64,000 nt of DNA from Nymphalis io (taxonomy: Eukaryota > Arthropoda > Insecta > Lepidoptera > Nymphalidae): assembly GCF_905147045.1 (NCBI RefSeq), contig NC_065918.1, forward strand, positions 13,950,001 through 14,014,000, written 5' to 3'. Position numbers and translations under genes: made by a program. Positions 44,721 through 57,002 of this stretch are shown one piece after another; the stretch's first letter is position 1, and the number at the start of each line of letters is the position of its first letter. The notes beneath the pieces are model-generated. The model saw nothing but the letters and a program-made list of their open reading frames with translations, had not been told where the DNA came from and made no database searches.

Positions 44721-45739
44721 GATGTCATAAAATATATGCGAGAAATAATCATCATCATGAATCAAGCAAATAATAAAATAAAAATGTATGAAAAATCTTT
44801 CTTCTGCAAACCATACATTTCAGAACAGTTGACAGGTGGAGGCCATTGACGTTCCTGTTCTTATTTGGATGACATAATATGGGTAAATTAGATTTAGTCA
44901 CGATTTTAGGAAAATGAAACCAGTCGAGTCCGAATCAATATATTTATTTTTAACGTGCTACATTCTTACATAATATTAAAGAACACAAAAATATCGATAT
45001 AATAATAGTCAGTCAAAAAAAAACGATCACTCAATTTAATATAACTTAACTCAATTTTTATCTTTAATGTAGAAACAAACGGTTACTATCTGTTCAGAAA
45101 ATTAAAAATCATAAATGTTTATTTGTTTAACGTACGAATGTTATGTTTCTACCCTTATTATAAACAATACAAGAAAGTAGAATAAAAATATTGTGACTGT
45201 GAATTTTAGCTTCATTGAGATCTATGAATAGGAGATTTCTTAATTTAAATGCGAACCAATGAACAGCACATATTAATACAGCTTAAAAATAACTCTTACA
45301 AAAATTACATTTTAATTTTTATTAATTGAATTGTCTGTGGTCTATTACTGTAATGAGGTATAATATCTATTGTAAATATTGCTAAGCCATAATGAAAATC
45401 AAACATTGAAGCACCGATTGTTTAATAAAAATGAAATATGGCACTGTTTATTTAATTAATCGATCACACGTGATATATATTAAAGATTATTCTAAAATAT
45501 TAGTTGATTATTATTACAAATATTAGTCAAAAGTTTTTTATAATGTCTAAACGATTGTTGAACGTGAAACAATTACTAAAAGAATGACTCTTTACGTTAG
45601 TTGTTATTGTAATTTACCATGGGTGTAATAAAAAGAAATAACCCATACATGTGATACTACTAAACAAGCTCAGGGCTAAGTTTAATCTGCCAAGTTACTC
45701 GAATGAGGTTTATTAGTTAAGTAATAATATAATAAGTTT

Positions 45740-45840
45740 CACAATATTATTCTTCACCGTCGAGCACGAAATGTGTTATAAACACGAAAGTAAAAATTAA
45801 GTTCTAGTAGTATTTAAACCCGCAATCTTTAGTTAAAATA
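45740..45840 (-). mobile_element. Decayed SINE-A head fragment
   Basis: ttcttcaccgtcgagcacgaaatg, ataaacacgaaagtaa and tttaaacccgcaatc follow SINE-A order in reverse. Confidence 0.5.
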
Positions 45841-46808
45841 TATGTGCTTATCTATGTAAGCATTTAGGTCATAATAACTTTTGGACCATAGGCTTTTGGA
45901 CCATATAAATTTAGTATAAATGTAGGGCCAGGAATCTTGCATAGGATCTTTATCCTATCAAAAGATTGGGGATACCTTTATCCACTGGGTCACTTCGGCT
46001 TTTGGACAATAATGGGTTAGTATTAATATACGTAAAAGAAACTCAGCGATGGCCATCCTATTCTACGTTTGTCCCTCCCTAACCTTAGGAAAAAGACATT
46101 ATTAGTTTTATTAGATTTCACAATTTCTTTTAAAATATTTGGTCGCTGTATGCCATATATCTTAAAGTACTCTTATTATTTTAATCAATAATATAAAACT
46201 ACAAATGCATTTTGTTCACATGGTCCACAAATTTGAAATGTTCATTATTAAAATATATTATTAACTTATATACTAATTAATATAGATTTATTCTAAAATT
46301 AAACTTAATTTTATGATATAAAATAATACTTAATGATATGGAATATTAAGTCCAAAGTTGATTGAATTTCGAAGGGAATGTTATGTTATGTTAATAATAA
46401 ACTATTAAATAATAAGTAAATTATACGTACTGTAATTACAACAAGTATTAAGACGTACAATACGTATTTTAAATTAAAAATACGCGCTGTACTATTAAAT
46501 GATACTAGTAATAAGGTTTGAATAATTGTCTTATTAAATTACTTTTTATTTATTACATTTCAGTATAACTTGTTATAGAACGTTCTATTATTTCACATAA
46601 AATAGCTTAAGTAATCTTAATGAATGTTAATCGCTAAAATAATATTTTATTATTATATTTATACTAGTCAAAAGTATTTGTAATATAATTGCTCTAGGCG
46701 TACGTTAACTAGTGTATCGAAACGTTTGACAAGTATCACAATATACTTCTAGTTCTTTCCATTTTCCCAAGAATTATCGTCTTATAATCAATCATCTAAC
46801 CAAATGTG

Positions 46809-46822
46809 ATGTGACGTCACAT
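46809..46822. promoter_or_regulatory. Perfect palindromic CRE-like site
   Basis: atgtgacgtcacat is a 14-bp palindrome with a full TGACGTCA core, in an AT-rich gene-poor stretch. Functional status unknown. Confidence 0.3.
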
Positions 46823-47814
46823 GCTGCTTTATCTAAGTTTTATTTTTCTGTTATCCTCAATAATATTGATGATGATAATTTTACTAACGAATTAATATAA
46901 AGTAGGAAGTTTTTATTTTATGTACTGCAATGTATTGGTTTTTGATCTCTTTTAAGTACGCGTGAATTGTAAGGATCACAAGAGAATACATATGCGCTCT
47001 ACATTGCTATCTGTAGGAGCCCACTTCGTATCTCATACATGAAATGTTGAAAACCGACTTACCGCGATAGGCTATTTTGATATGTATGCTATTTAAACGA
47101 TATAATTATTATAACCAATGTCGCATGTCAATTTAATTTCGAGTTTGTTCGGACTGAATAGCTCTACTTAATTGGATTTGAAGTACAATTAAAAAAGACT
47201 AAACGCCTGCAACTTAGTGAACTTGAAATATGTGTATTGCGTCAAAAAAAGCGTTACATATTAACATTGTACGTTGACTTTGTAAATATAATTCTCATAT
47301 CGAGCACCGGAAAAAGCTGAAGCGAACAAACGTGTAATGTATGTGATTGTTGCCGGCACTGGCAATTAATAAATAGGTTTTTATGGTACTGATATAATGG
47401 CTTGGAATGTGTCAGTTTGTAATAAAAAATTTCGCCCAGAGGATTGGTATTAATATTTAAAATAAAAACGCTGCTATCATTCTTGCCACCATTCCACACA
47501 GGACCGTGTGCAATATTTGTGCAGTAGCTATTTTTAATTTGTACATATTTATGGTTTTAGTGTAAATTCTTATATAATTGTTGAAAATTAAATTTCACAG
47601 TTACAGTTGCAAAAATTTTATCATATCAGCGAGTCACTATCTAATGAAATGTGGTTGAATATAAACGACCCAGATGTGTCTGATCGTATTAAATTATGTA
47701 AGCAATAATTCTAGAAGTTAATTTTATGACTGCGCAATTTTGATTTGATTTACGTGTATCGGTTTGTTTATAGTAAATCGCGAATTTGTTCGCACGTTTT
47801 GATTACAAGGGTAC

Positions 47815-48110
47815 GCGATGCAGTTTGGAGGTCTGCATGACCGGATTCCGGCCATCACGGCCATTGCCATCGGAAACTAGCCTATTCTAATCACAGGAGT
47901 AAAGACAAATAAATAACTTTGACATTAAATTGTAAACAGGATGTTATTTATCGAGATGCCCGACGGCCGAAGGGAACCCAGCCAAAAACAACATAATTTT
48001 ACTTTAACCGCTTTGGTATGGGGGCCTCGAGTGTCAAAGTGCCTAAGGGCCTTAGTTCTCTAAGTCCGGACCCGTGTCAGCGCAGCGGTCAGGGACTTTG
48101 CAAGTAAAAT
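47815..48110. other. GC-richer segment, probably repeat-derived
   Basis: About 300 bp with raised GC (gccatcacggccattgcc, gcccgacggccgaaggg, gtccggacccgtgtcagcg). Frames are short and broken. It looks like an old transposon piece but no family was recognised. Confidence 0.3.
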
Positions 48111-48802
48111 TAAAGTGGTTATACCTAGATAAGTGGTACAATGTTTTATTTATAAATAAATATATATTAATGAAGAACTGTTTGTAGTGCAAAACATAGC
48201 TAGTCGAATTGAATATGTAAATCTAAAGTCTTAATGCAATCTTTACTGCGATTGGAAAAGGCTATAGAACAATTTACAATGCACACGTGTACCTGCATTC
48301 TCAGAACCGTTCTCTGTTCCCTATTCAGGGATCAAATGCAACTAACAAACCGTCATATGAAACCACTTAATTTCGGGATTCGAACCCACTTCACGTTCTG
48401 GTAACGTACAAATAGATGAACCATGAATTTTGATGTAAGAAATATGGATTTTGACTGCCGACTTTTCGTTTCTATCAGATCGCATTCTGTCTAAATAAAA
48501 TTATATTAATTTTTATACGTTTCGTATGCTCAAGTGCCTTTGTAAATGTTCTAATTGTTTATAATATTAGGCCTTTAATTAAAGTGGGTGCTTGCAATTA
48601 ACCATACATACGTTTCATGTCCAGCTTTCAACATCAACTTGAATAACCAGTATAATATAAAAAACGGATAATATTATCAATTATTTAGAATAATAACCGA
48701 TTTAATCTAGAAGTAAATATATCTGTACCAACACTGATTGAATTATTATTGTTATATTCAAATTTATGTTAAGCAGTTTCGAACGATTTCAACTCGCAAA
48801 CG

Positions 48803-49027
48803 TTAAAGCAACGTGTGTTTATTAACTAAGATCTTTCTCCGTGTGAAGCGAGGTATCAGGCGACGTTTCTTCTTAACTCCCAACTGCATCAGGAGATTCT
48901 TTGCCTCAGCGAGCGCTGTTTCTGTGCAGTCTTCTACTCCGGAGACGAAACCACTCTCCGGTCGGGAAAGAGTTGGCGCGATTGGCAGCAGTGAAAACCA
49001 TCTGTCGATCTTTGCGCTCGAAGACAA
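48803..49027 (-). CDS. Coding-looking 3'-terminal exon, family unknown
   Basis: After a consensus acceptor (gtttacag) an open frame of 74 residues runs to TAA at 48803: LSSSAKIDRWFSLLPIAPTL, then SRPESGFVSGVEDC, ETALAEAKNLLMQLG and a basic end (VKKKRRLIPRFTRRK...). GC content and codon use are clearly above the flanking intergenic DNA. It enters in phase 0, and no initiator Met is present, so upstream exons are needed. The nearest known - strand gene is the NOS1AP-like one at 56-62 kb, whose internal exons all end in phase 0, so this could be its alternative terminal exon. It could equally be the end of a separate gene. Confidence 0.55.
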   Translation of the reverse strand: MSSSAKIDRWFSLLPIAPTLSRPESGFVSGVEDCTETALAEAKNLLMQLGVKKKRRLIPRFTRRKILVNKHTLL

Positions 49028-49699
49028 CTGTAAACATTTTAATTTCTACTATTAGTCATAAATCAATAGTGTATCATCGAATTGAAACTTGTCTTCTGGA
49101 TTTCTGGATTCTCATGGTCAAAATTTGTATAACAACTAGCGTTTGTGTGAACAGAAGGAGTATGTATGTGCTTTTAAATATGGAATTAAAAATCATAATC
49201 AAAAACTGTCTTCAATAAAGAAAGCATCGAACTTATCCATTGACTGTCAAAAATCCGATTCGAAAAATTATTGTACTTCAGATTAGACGATCTTTTGTCT
49301 AACTCCAGATAATTTGATTTTGTTCAACAATTTATGTGTTTAATTAACATATTATTAGGAAAACGTAATATAGATAATAAAAAAAACGTGAAGCTTATAC
49401 TCGTCAAGTTGTATGCAAGATAAATAATAATTCCATTGTATTTAACTATTGAGTTTCTTTCTTTCTCGGTAGAATTTACATTTCGAAGCTTTAAATTATA
49501 ATTAATTTTGTAAAATGACGATTTTGATCATTCAAAATCGCAATATTTGAATAAAGTGTATTTTTATTTATTTTGATTTGAAAAAATCTGAAGACAATCA
49601 CTTTATTCGTATTATTGCCTATCATCCTAATAGTCGTTAATTATATAAAATCTATAGAGCTCAAATTTTCCTTAACATTTATATATAGCAGTAGTTTTA

Positions 49700-49895
49700 T
49701 CACGTAAATCTAAACCGATGATTGTGAGTTCCATTCGAGGCAAACATCACTGAAGTTTCACGTACTTAATTTCTTATGTTAAACCAAACATTGTAAGGCA
49801 ACTTGAAAGTGTATGAGAATCTGCCACACGTGTATTTATCAAACCGCATTCGAAATATGTGTTGTAAAAAGAGGGCTAGGTCTAATACCTACTCT
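49700..49895 (+). mobile_element. Decayed SINE-A
   Basis: aatctaaaccgatgattgtgag, ggcaaacatcactgaagtttcacg, aacattgtaaggcaac and tgccacacgtgtatt are SINE-A blocks in order with many changes. Confidence 0.6.
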
Positions 49896-50360
49896 ACATT
49901 ATAAACATAATATTGTACATTTACTAACATCGATTACGACGGTCTAAAAATAAGAATGTAATCAATTTAGATTTTGTTAAATTTGCATATAAACAGTTCA
50001 AAGCGATATTATGTTCACTTGTTTTATAGTCAAACATACGCACACATGCATCCGTGTCGATATAAGCCGTTATGAGTTGTTGGCAGTTCAGATTGATGGG
50101 GTCCAGAAGGGTATCGGGGACTATGTAAAGAATTGGTGCTAATGTCAATATGTTTGGAGCTTACGTATTTATTTTAAGCGGGTCTATTGCTATTCGAGGG
50201 ACAAAGAACAAAAGCGATCAACATAGTATTACGTTTTCGTTGGGAATTTATTTTGTACACATTATTATGGATGATCGCAAAATCTTTAATACGGTCTTAA
50301 GGACCTATATGTATAGTAATGGATCCAGAGATTCATAAATAAGGTATTGGTATGGCTTAA

Positions 50361-50668
50361 GCCGAGATGGCCCAGTGATAAGAGCGTGTGAATCTTAACT
50401 GATGATCGTGGGTTCCAATCCGGGCAAGCACCACTGAATTTTCATGTGCTTAATTTGTGATTATAATTTATCTGGTACTTGACGGTGAAAGAAAACATCG
50501 TGAGGAAGCTTGCATGTGTCTAATTTCACTGAAATTCTGTCACATTTGTATTCCACCAACCCGCATTGGAGCAAAGTGGTGGAATAAGCTCCAAAACCTT
50601 CTCCTCAAAAAGGGAGAGGAGGCCTTAGCTCAGCAGTGGGCCAGTCACAGGCTGTTACTTACTTACTA
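50361..50668 (+). mobile_element. SINE-A copy, full length
   Basis: Complete head (gccgagatggcccagtg), B-box, body and a tail with tact repeats (gctgttacttacttact). The end repeat explains how the tail shortens or grows between copies. Confidence 0.9.
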
Positions 50669-51419
50669 ACTATGCTTTACTGGTGTCCACCGCGGAAACT
50701 AACAGAGTTATTATATTTATTATTAAATAAATACATAAACATGTAGACCTTTTTGGTACCCGTGCGAATCTGGGAGGATAGCTAGTTGAATATAAATGAA
50801 ATGTTATTTAGAAGACAAGACATGTATGTATTGAAATGCGTGCGGTTAGGTGTGTGAATTATCCATCAAAATCGATTAAAAAAGTTTTAAAGGTCTATCA
50901 TACAAATAGACACAACAGACAAAACGAATTTGTAGCCCTTTGTTTTATGATAGGGCTCAATTCATCATTCTATTTTCATGTGTTTACGTCAAAACATTTT
51001 TAAATAATTAATTAATTCAATATTCTTCGAGAAATGGAATGATGGACGATGTGCCAGCTCTATATGAGATATTTGATATATGGCTTGTTTATTAAGCTGT
51101 ATACCGGCTTCATGAGATAAATGCCCTTCTGTGCTGATGTTTCGGATACACCTGTGTGAAACAAAAGCGATCGAGATTTAGCAATTTTTTGTAAGGATAC
51201 GTCCACATGATCAGCTTTCTTTAAGTACTTATAGAGGTAAGGTAGTAATTTTGATGTTTTGGTGAATCATTTTTTTTAATTTTCTCTGCGTATCAATTAA
51301 CCATCAGTTGTGGTTGTGGCCAAGTATATCTTCAAATTAAAAAAGTGTGATTGCTGATATAATAAAATGTTAATTAATATTTTATAATAAGGATTAATTT
51401 TTGTAAAGATAAATAAAGT

Positions 51420-51640
51420 AACAGCCTGTTTATACCCCATTTCTGGGCTAAGGTCTCCTTTTATTTTGAGGAGAACGTTGAATCACGCTGCGCTAATGTG
51501 GGGTAGCGAATAGGCACGTATTAGATTTTCATTCGACACAGGTTTACTCACGATTTTTTCCTTCACCGCTGAGCACGAGATGCATTATTAACACAAATTA
51601 AGCACATGATAATTCAGTGGTTCACGTGTTTGAAATAATT
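51420..51640 (-). mobile_element. Decayed SINE-A
   Basis: acagcctgttta...ttctgggctaagg, ttgaggagaacg, tccttcaccgctgagcacgagatg and cacaaattaagcacatg follow SINE-A order in reverse. Confidence 0.75.
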
Positions 51641-52162
51641 TATTGTTTGTATCTGTATTTTCTATCATATCCTATTTTTTTTTTCAATTTTGCAATATAG
51701 TTTAGTTGAACGTTTTCTGAGATCCAGTTAAAGGCTGTCTAAATTGACCCACAAAATAATTACTGATTATACTGTTGAGCAACAGTATAAATAATAATAA
51801 ATAATAGTAATAAGTTTGTGTTTGTTCCTTGTGTTATTGTTATGAGTATCAAAATTTCTCACAAATTAGCTAATATTTTTCCGCACAAATGTACCATTTG
51901 ATAATATATATTGAGTAGCAAAAGTCAATATATTTATTTCTTTAAATTCATTCCTTTAAAACTCTTCAGCACCGAGGTTACTGATACTTCACTGCATTTA
52001 TCCGCATAAATGTCAGATGGCTTTAAAGGAGTTCTTGCGTCGTTTTATAATAAAGTTTATGTCTGTCACTTACTGTGATTAATCTAGACAACCTAAGACT
52101 TCGAAATAAAAAGGAAGAATATTTCTCAGATATCATCAGATATAACATGATAGCTCTATTAA

Positions 52163-52310
52163 CATAAACTAGTATATGTCCCATTACTGGGTCTTGAAAA
52201 TATTTGGATTTATTCAAACAGAATGCTCTATTGCAGATTAAATATGCAGGTTTTCTCGCAGTATTTTCTATTATCGCCGTACACGAGAAGAATTACAAAC
52301 ACCAATTGAG
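52163..52310 (-). mobile_element. Very old SINE-A remnant
   Basis: Faint block order (tgtcccattactgggtc, tttggatttattc, tgcaggttttctcgca, cgccgtacacgag) on the reverse strand. Confidence 0.4.
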
Positions 52311-52848
52311 CTTTACTATGATACCTTATTAGTATTTCTTTTATATACAGTCGTCTAATATGACTTATCAAATCAATATAACTATTTAATTAAGTTGGTA
52401 AAATTTTCAAAGGTAAGTAGCGCATTTTTTTAATTTAAATTTTTATAGCTTTTGTTAAAAACAGAAAAAGTTTTATATTTTAGCAGAAAAAAACATCTTA
52501 AGAGAATAAATTCCGAGACATTTTATTAATTATTCACTCGACGACCTCTTGGTGATAAAATCGTTTCAGACATGCTATAAAAGTGAACTTACCGTTTTTT
52601 TTTTTTACTTTCATTAATTATTCTCTAATACTTCACTATGTTATACAAAATGACAAATTGTGCAAGTAAAATAAAGTATAAAACTTGAAAAACTCAATTG
52701 CAAATTCATTTCAATTGGTCGATATTGAAACATTGACTGTGGGTATATTGTTTTTATTTTTTGTATATGGAAGTAATATTTGAAAAAATAATATTTGACC
52801 TATACTAATTAGAGAGTATAAATTAAAAGACTTTTCTTATTAACCCTA

Positions 52849-53034
52849 CAGTACAGTACAGTAACAGCCTGTTAATGTCCCACTGCTGGGCTAAGGCCTC
52901 CTCTCCCTTTTGAGGAGAAGGTTTGGAGCTTATTCCACCACGCTGCTCCAATGCGGGTTGGTAGAATACATATGTGGTAGAATTGCAATGAAATTAGACA
53001 CATGCAGGTTTCCTCACGATGTTTTCCTTCACCG
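52849..53034 (-). mobile_element. 5'-truncated SINE-A with 12-bp TSD and TACTG tail repeats
   Basis: Lacks the tRNA-like head and stops at ttcaccg. ttattaaccct(a) stands on both sides (52837-52848 and 53035-53046). The 3' tail (left side) is a short tacag/tactg repeat. Confidence 0.92.
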
Positions 53035-53046
53035 TTATTAACCCTA

Positions 53047-56000
53047 AGCATACCAAACACATAAAAAAGATAGACCAATATTAGCTCAGTCCAAAATTTA
53101 AAATGTAAAATTAATTAATTGTAAAATTAATCTGCCTGGCTGGTACGCTTTTAACGCTATAAAGTGGACCGATTTTGATGAAATTTACTATTACTACTTT
53201 TATTCCCAGCACCTGCCTCTCTCTAACACACGGGCAAAAACTAATGGATTAAACGCATGAAAGCCGATTGGTGCTGCTCATGGGGTTGGAACCGCATACT
53301 TCGGTAAAAGCTATAATTAAACAGCCTGTATCTTTAATGTCCAAACAGCCAAAAAGTGAAACTTATGTGAACTTAGTGTATCAATTCTACTGACTGATTT
53401 TTTAACAGATATACATAAGTCATTACTTTTTGTTCTCTATATAATATATAAAAATATTTAACATATTTCAAATTAACAACTTTGGCTCTAAATTGACATG
53501 TAATTAGAATTTATCGAACTTAAATAAAAGAAACAATTTTTTATGTTTTACTTTATTTTAACAATGAGTTAATTTTTTATCATTTTATTCTTTAAAATAA
53601 CACTGAATAAATTATTCTAGAGTACTAGATATAGAAAAAAAGTGACAGATATGTATTATAATTTAAATACCTCGATCCTCAGATCACATCTCAAGTTACT
53701 GTTCTCGGGTATTTACAAATATTTTTCAAACAAATGCAGCCTTTATGTAAAGCAAAAGTGTTTAAGCATTTTCGTTTCATTTGACTTATAGATATAAAAC
53801 TTTTTCGGTAGCGATGTAAGAATGAATGAATCAATCTGACGGAACGGTATAAAAAAATGGGTATCTTGATTAAATGAAACATGAATAAAGGTACACAGTG
53901 AACTTCACTATTCTATTTTTATTTACTTTCTAATATTAATTTATGTGTTTGCTGTGTAACATACTAAAACATTTATATTCCATGAATATGATATTTTAAC
54001 ATTTGACTGACATTTACTATATTTTGACACAATAATAATTATGAGGACAATGAGAGTATATAATTTAAAATTGTATATTTAGATATTACATAAATAGTGT
54101 GTAGTTGAGTCTACATTAACATTTTCAAATTAAATATACATATAATACAATGTCTAAATAATATTTTTATATAAAACTCTATGTATCTTTGCTTGACCCA
54201 TTTGCGTACCTATAGTTTTCAACCTTTATTGTTAATGCGCACACGCGTGGGTTTTCCTGACCGGCCAATAGTTATTCCGGGGTTACAAACCACGGGGTAT
54301 TCTCCTTTTTCCGAGAATTTCCTCATCCGCAATAAAATTGTCGCATTTATTGTTTTGGGCCAAGATCAGGTCGTCAATCTTTACTGTCAGAAGCAGTTAT
54401 TATGACTAGTCCAGGTGCCTTAATAGACGGCGCGCCTGTCATATTTTGGCAAACGTGTAGTACTAAATTCGCACCAGTGTATTTTTTATCTTTCTGAGGT
54501 CGAAAACGCCACGAGGTCATTTCATTATAATATAACAATTTAAATTTGAATACACACATATAAAATATATATATAATATTAATATAGTAATATTACACAA
54601 AATATACAATTTAGTATTTTATAAAAACAGATAATTATAACGCTTAAGCAAATAACAAAGTTAACTAAAATAATCTTTGTGTAATTAAAACATTTGTGTA
54701 GACTTAACTATCCAAATTTTTATGTAATAAACATATTCTAAACATTTCAAAGATTATATTATTATATTAGAATCCCTATATAGATTCTTAAATACTGAGT
54801 GAACACCAATAATATAACTGTTTTAAGTGCACATATTCGTCTGAAGTGGTTCAAACTTTTAATAGTTTCATAACTATATAATGTAAACGCATGTGGGGCT
54901 ATTCTGTAAGAACAAACTTAAAACTCGACGAAGTATTCAATTGCTAAATATCAAAAAGTATTATGCGACTTTGTTTATAATGGTTATTTTTTATGTGTAT
55001 ATATGGATCAAAATTGATAATCACCATATGTCGTTTTTGATCATTTTACTATCAGATCAAGGATCGAATGTCAAATTTGTTTCTTAAAGAACAGCGTTGC
55101 TGAATGAATACAATTATTACGGAGATAATTATTAAGGAGAGCTCAATTCAAATCCATCAATACTCATCGTTTTCCTTCAATAAAACTGCTTATTCGAATT
55201 TTAAATTCCTTAATTTTTTTTATTTCGAATTTATTCCAAAACCGAAGCCAGGATATACAATATAATTGTTCCCTTCATTTCAAGAAATATCTATCCAGAT
55301 TTGAGCTGACCTTTGAAGGCTAAAATTCTCAAAACATTTAATTTTATTTCTATATATGTTATATGTAATAAATAGTTTAACACTGATTACTCAAAGATAT
55401 ATTGGTTATATGTAATTGTTACACAAAATCTACACACTGAGATTTGACTAATTTATAATTCGAGAGATGCAGGTTTCACTATTTCTAGTAGCGTAGGAGG
55501 TCTCGAACGATGCATATGAAGTATAGTGTTTTTTAAAATAGTTTTTTTTTTAATACGCGTATAATTGTAAATTCTTTCTAAAACATTGGCACATTTAAAA
55601 GTACTAACTAAGAAATACAAGTATAGGTATTCATATTTTTATCCATTACTGACAAGAAAAGTGTTCTATGAATGTTAAATTCTCTTTGTTGCTACGAGAT
55701 GTGACAGTTTGCTTTTCGTTTAGTATTTTACTTTGCATTTTTGCCGCATTTCATGCGTAAACAAGATATAAGCAATTTTAAAGTATTGTCTTTTCGAAAG
55801 ACACATATACAGTTATTCATAAAATATATATAGCCCGGGAATAATAATATACATCCAATAATATTTTAAACAACGTTGCTCATTCAAACTAAATTAAATT
55901 TGATTTCGATATGACGAAGATATGTAATAATATGGCTTATATTCAAACGAGATTCGGATTAGATTATATTTGATATGTAAACTGGGTTAAAATTTATTCT

Positions 56001-56171
56001 TACGAAAGACCATTAGTTAGGTGTATTTTATGATTAGTACGGCACATTCGTGTCTACAAGTTTTACGAAAGAACAGGCGAATAGAATTTTTGAACGAAAA
56101 CGAGTGGGCCAACTTAAAATAACTTAAATTTAACTTAGGTAACTGGACTCTAGTTGGTTGAAATAATTGAT
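53047..56171. other. Gene-poor stretch; probable NOS1AP-like 3' UTR at right end
   Basis: AT-rich. A slightly GC-richer block at 54180-54530 has broken frames only. - strand AATAAA candidates near 55990 could end the NOS1AP-like transcript shortly after its stop. Confidence 0.4.
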
Positions 56172-57002
56172 CTATTTCGTGGTATGCCTCGTCCATTGAG
56201 ATCGCAAGGCCGTCATCATTTCGCTCCTGTTTGGCACTTTCTCGCTGGTTGAGCGAGTGATCGGTGCTGCTGGTGCCAGAGACTGTTCAGCTCCAGGAAC
56301 TTTAAGGGTTGCACCTAGACTTCCCTTAGCTTCGACCTGGGGTTCTCCGACTTCCGATGTACTTTCTGAAGGGCTCACAGGCACAATGAGCCTGACGCGA
56401 CCGTCATTTCCAGTAGCAGTCAAAGTACCATTATGCGACAGTGGCATTATGAATGGTATGCCGTCATCAGAGCTTATGTCGTCGGGTGAAGAATCTTTGG
56501 ACGTGGTATGGCTGGTACTGTATAAAGAATTTTGAGATTGGCCGATACTCATCGCTTGGGCCGTCGTACCAAATTCATCACTTAAACTGAACTTGTCCTT
56601 GTAAGCCTGATGATTCAACAGGCTTGCCAGATCCGAACTGCTGCAATGGTTAGCCAGAGGTGGAATATGCGGGAACGCATTACAATTCTGGTAAAACTGC
56701 TTGTTGGGGCTCGTATTCGCATCAGTGCCGTTGGTGAAGTTCATATCTTGGAATTTCGATATCAAGTAATTCTGAATCTGGTCATTAGTCATGCTTCCAA
56801 AATTTGGCGCTGAGTTGGGTCCATTTGGCTTGTCTGGCGTTGTCGGAGAGAGACAGAAAGGTGAGAAATTTATGTTGTTGTTTTCAACATTCTGTGTTAC
56901 TTTGTTATTTTGAGTGAAGAAGTTGATCAGAGCGTCATTATTATTTGGTTGACAGTTCCCATTATAGGCGGCAGATTTCGCCGCCTCGTTGCCTCCAGAT
57001 TT
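56172..57002 (-). CDS. NOS1AP: NOS1AP-like terminal exon (276 codons, stop TAG)
   Basis: Acceptor acacgcag; starts KSGGNEAAKSAAYNGNC. Asn-rich first third (NNNINFSPFCLSPTTPDKPN), then DSSPDDISSDDGIPFIMPL and a Ser/Glu/Pro-rich end. An in-frame ATG at 56792 is internal, since the frame is open right back to the acceptor. Confidence 0.8.
   Translation of the reverse strand, partial: KSGGNEAAKSAAYNGNCQPNNNDALINFFTQNNKVTQNVENNNINFSPFCLSPTTPDKPNGPNSAPNFGSMTNDQIQNYLISKFQDMNFTNGTDANTSPNKQFYQNCNAFPHIPPLANHCSSSDLASLLNHQAYKDKFSLSDEFGTTAQAMSIGQSQNSLYSTSHTTSKDSSPDDISSDDGIPFIMPLSHNGTLTATGNDGRVRLIVPVSPSESTSEVGEPQVEAKGSLGATLKVPGAEQSLAPAAPITRSTSEKVPNRSEMMTALRSQWTRHTTK

Noticed and set aside
54180..54560. 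Slightly GC-richer block with open frames on both strands
   Set aside because: Frames are interrupted and no clear acceptor/donor or known motif was found.
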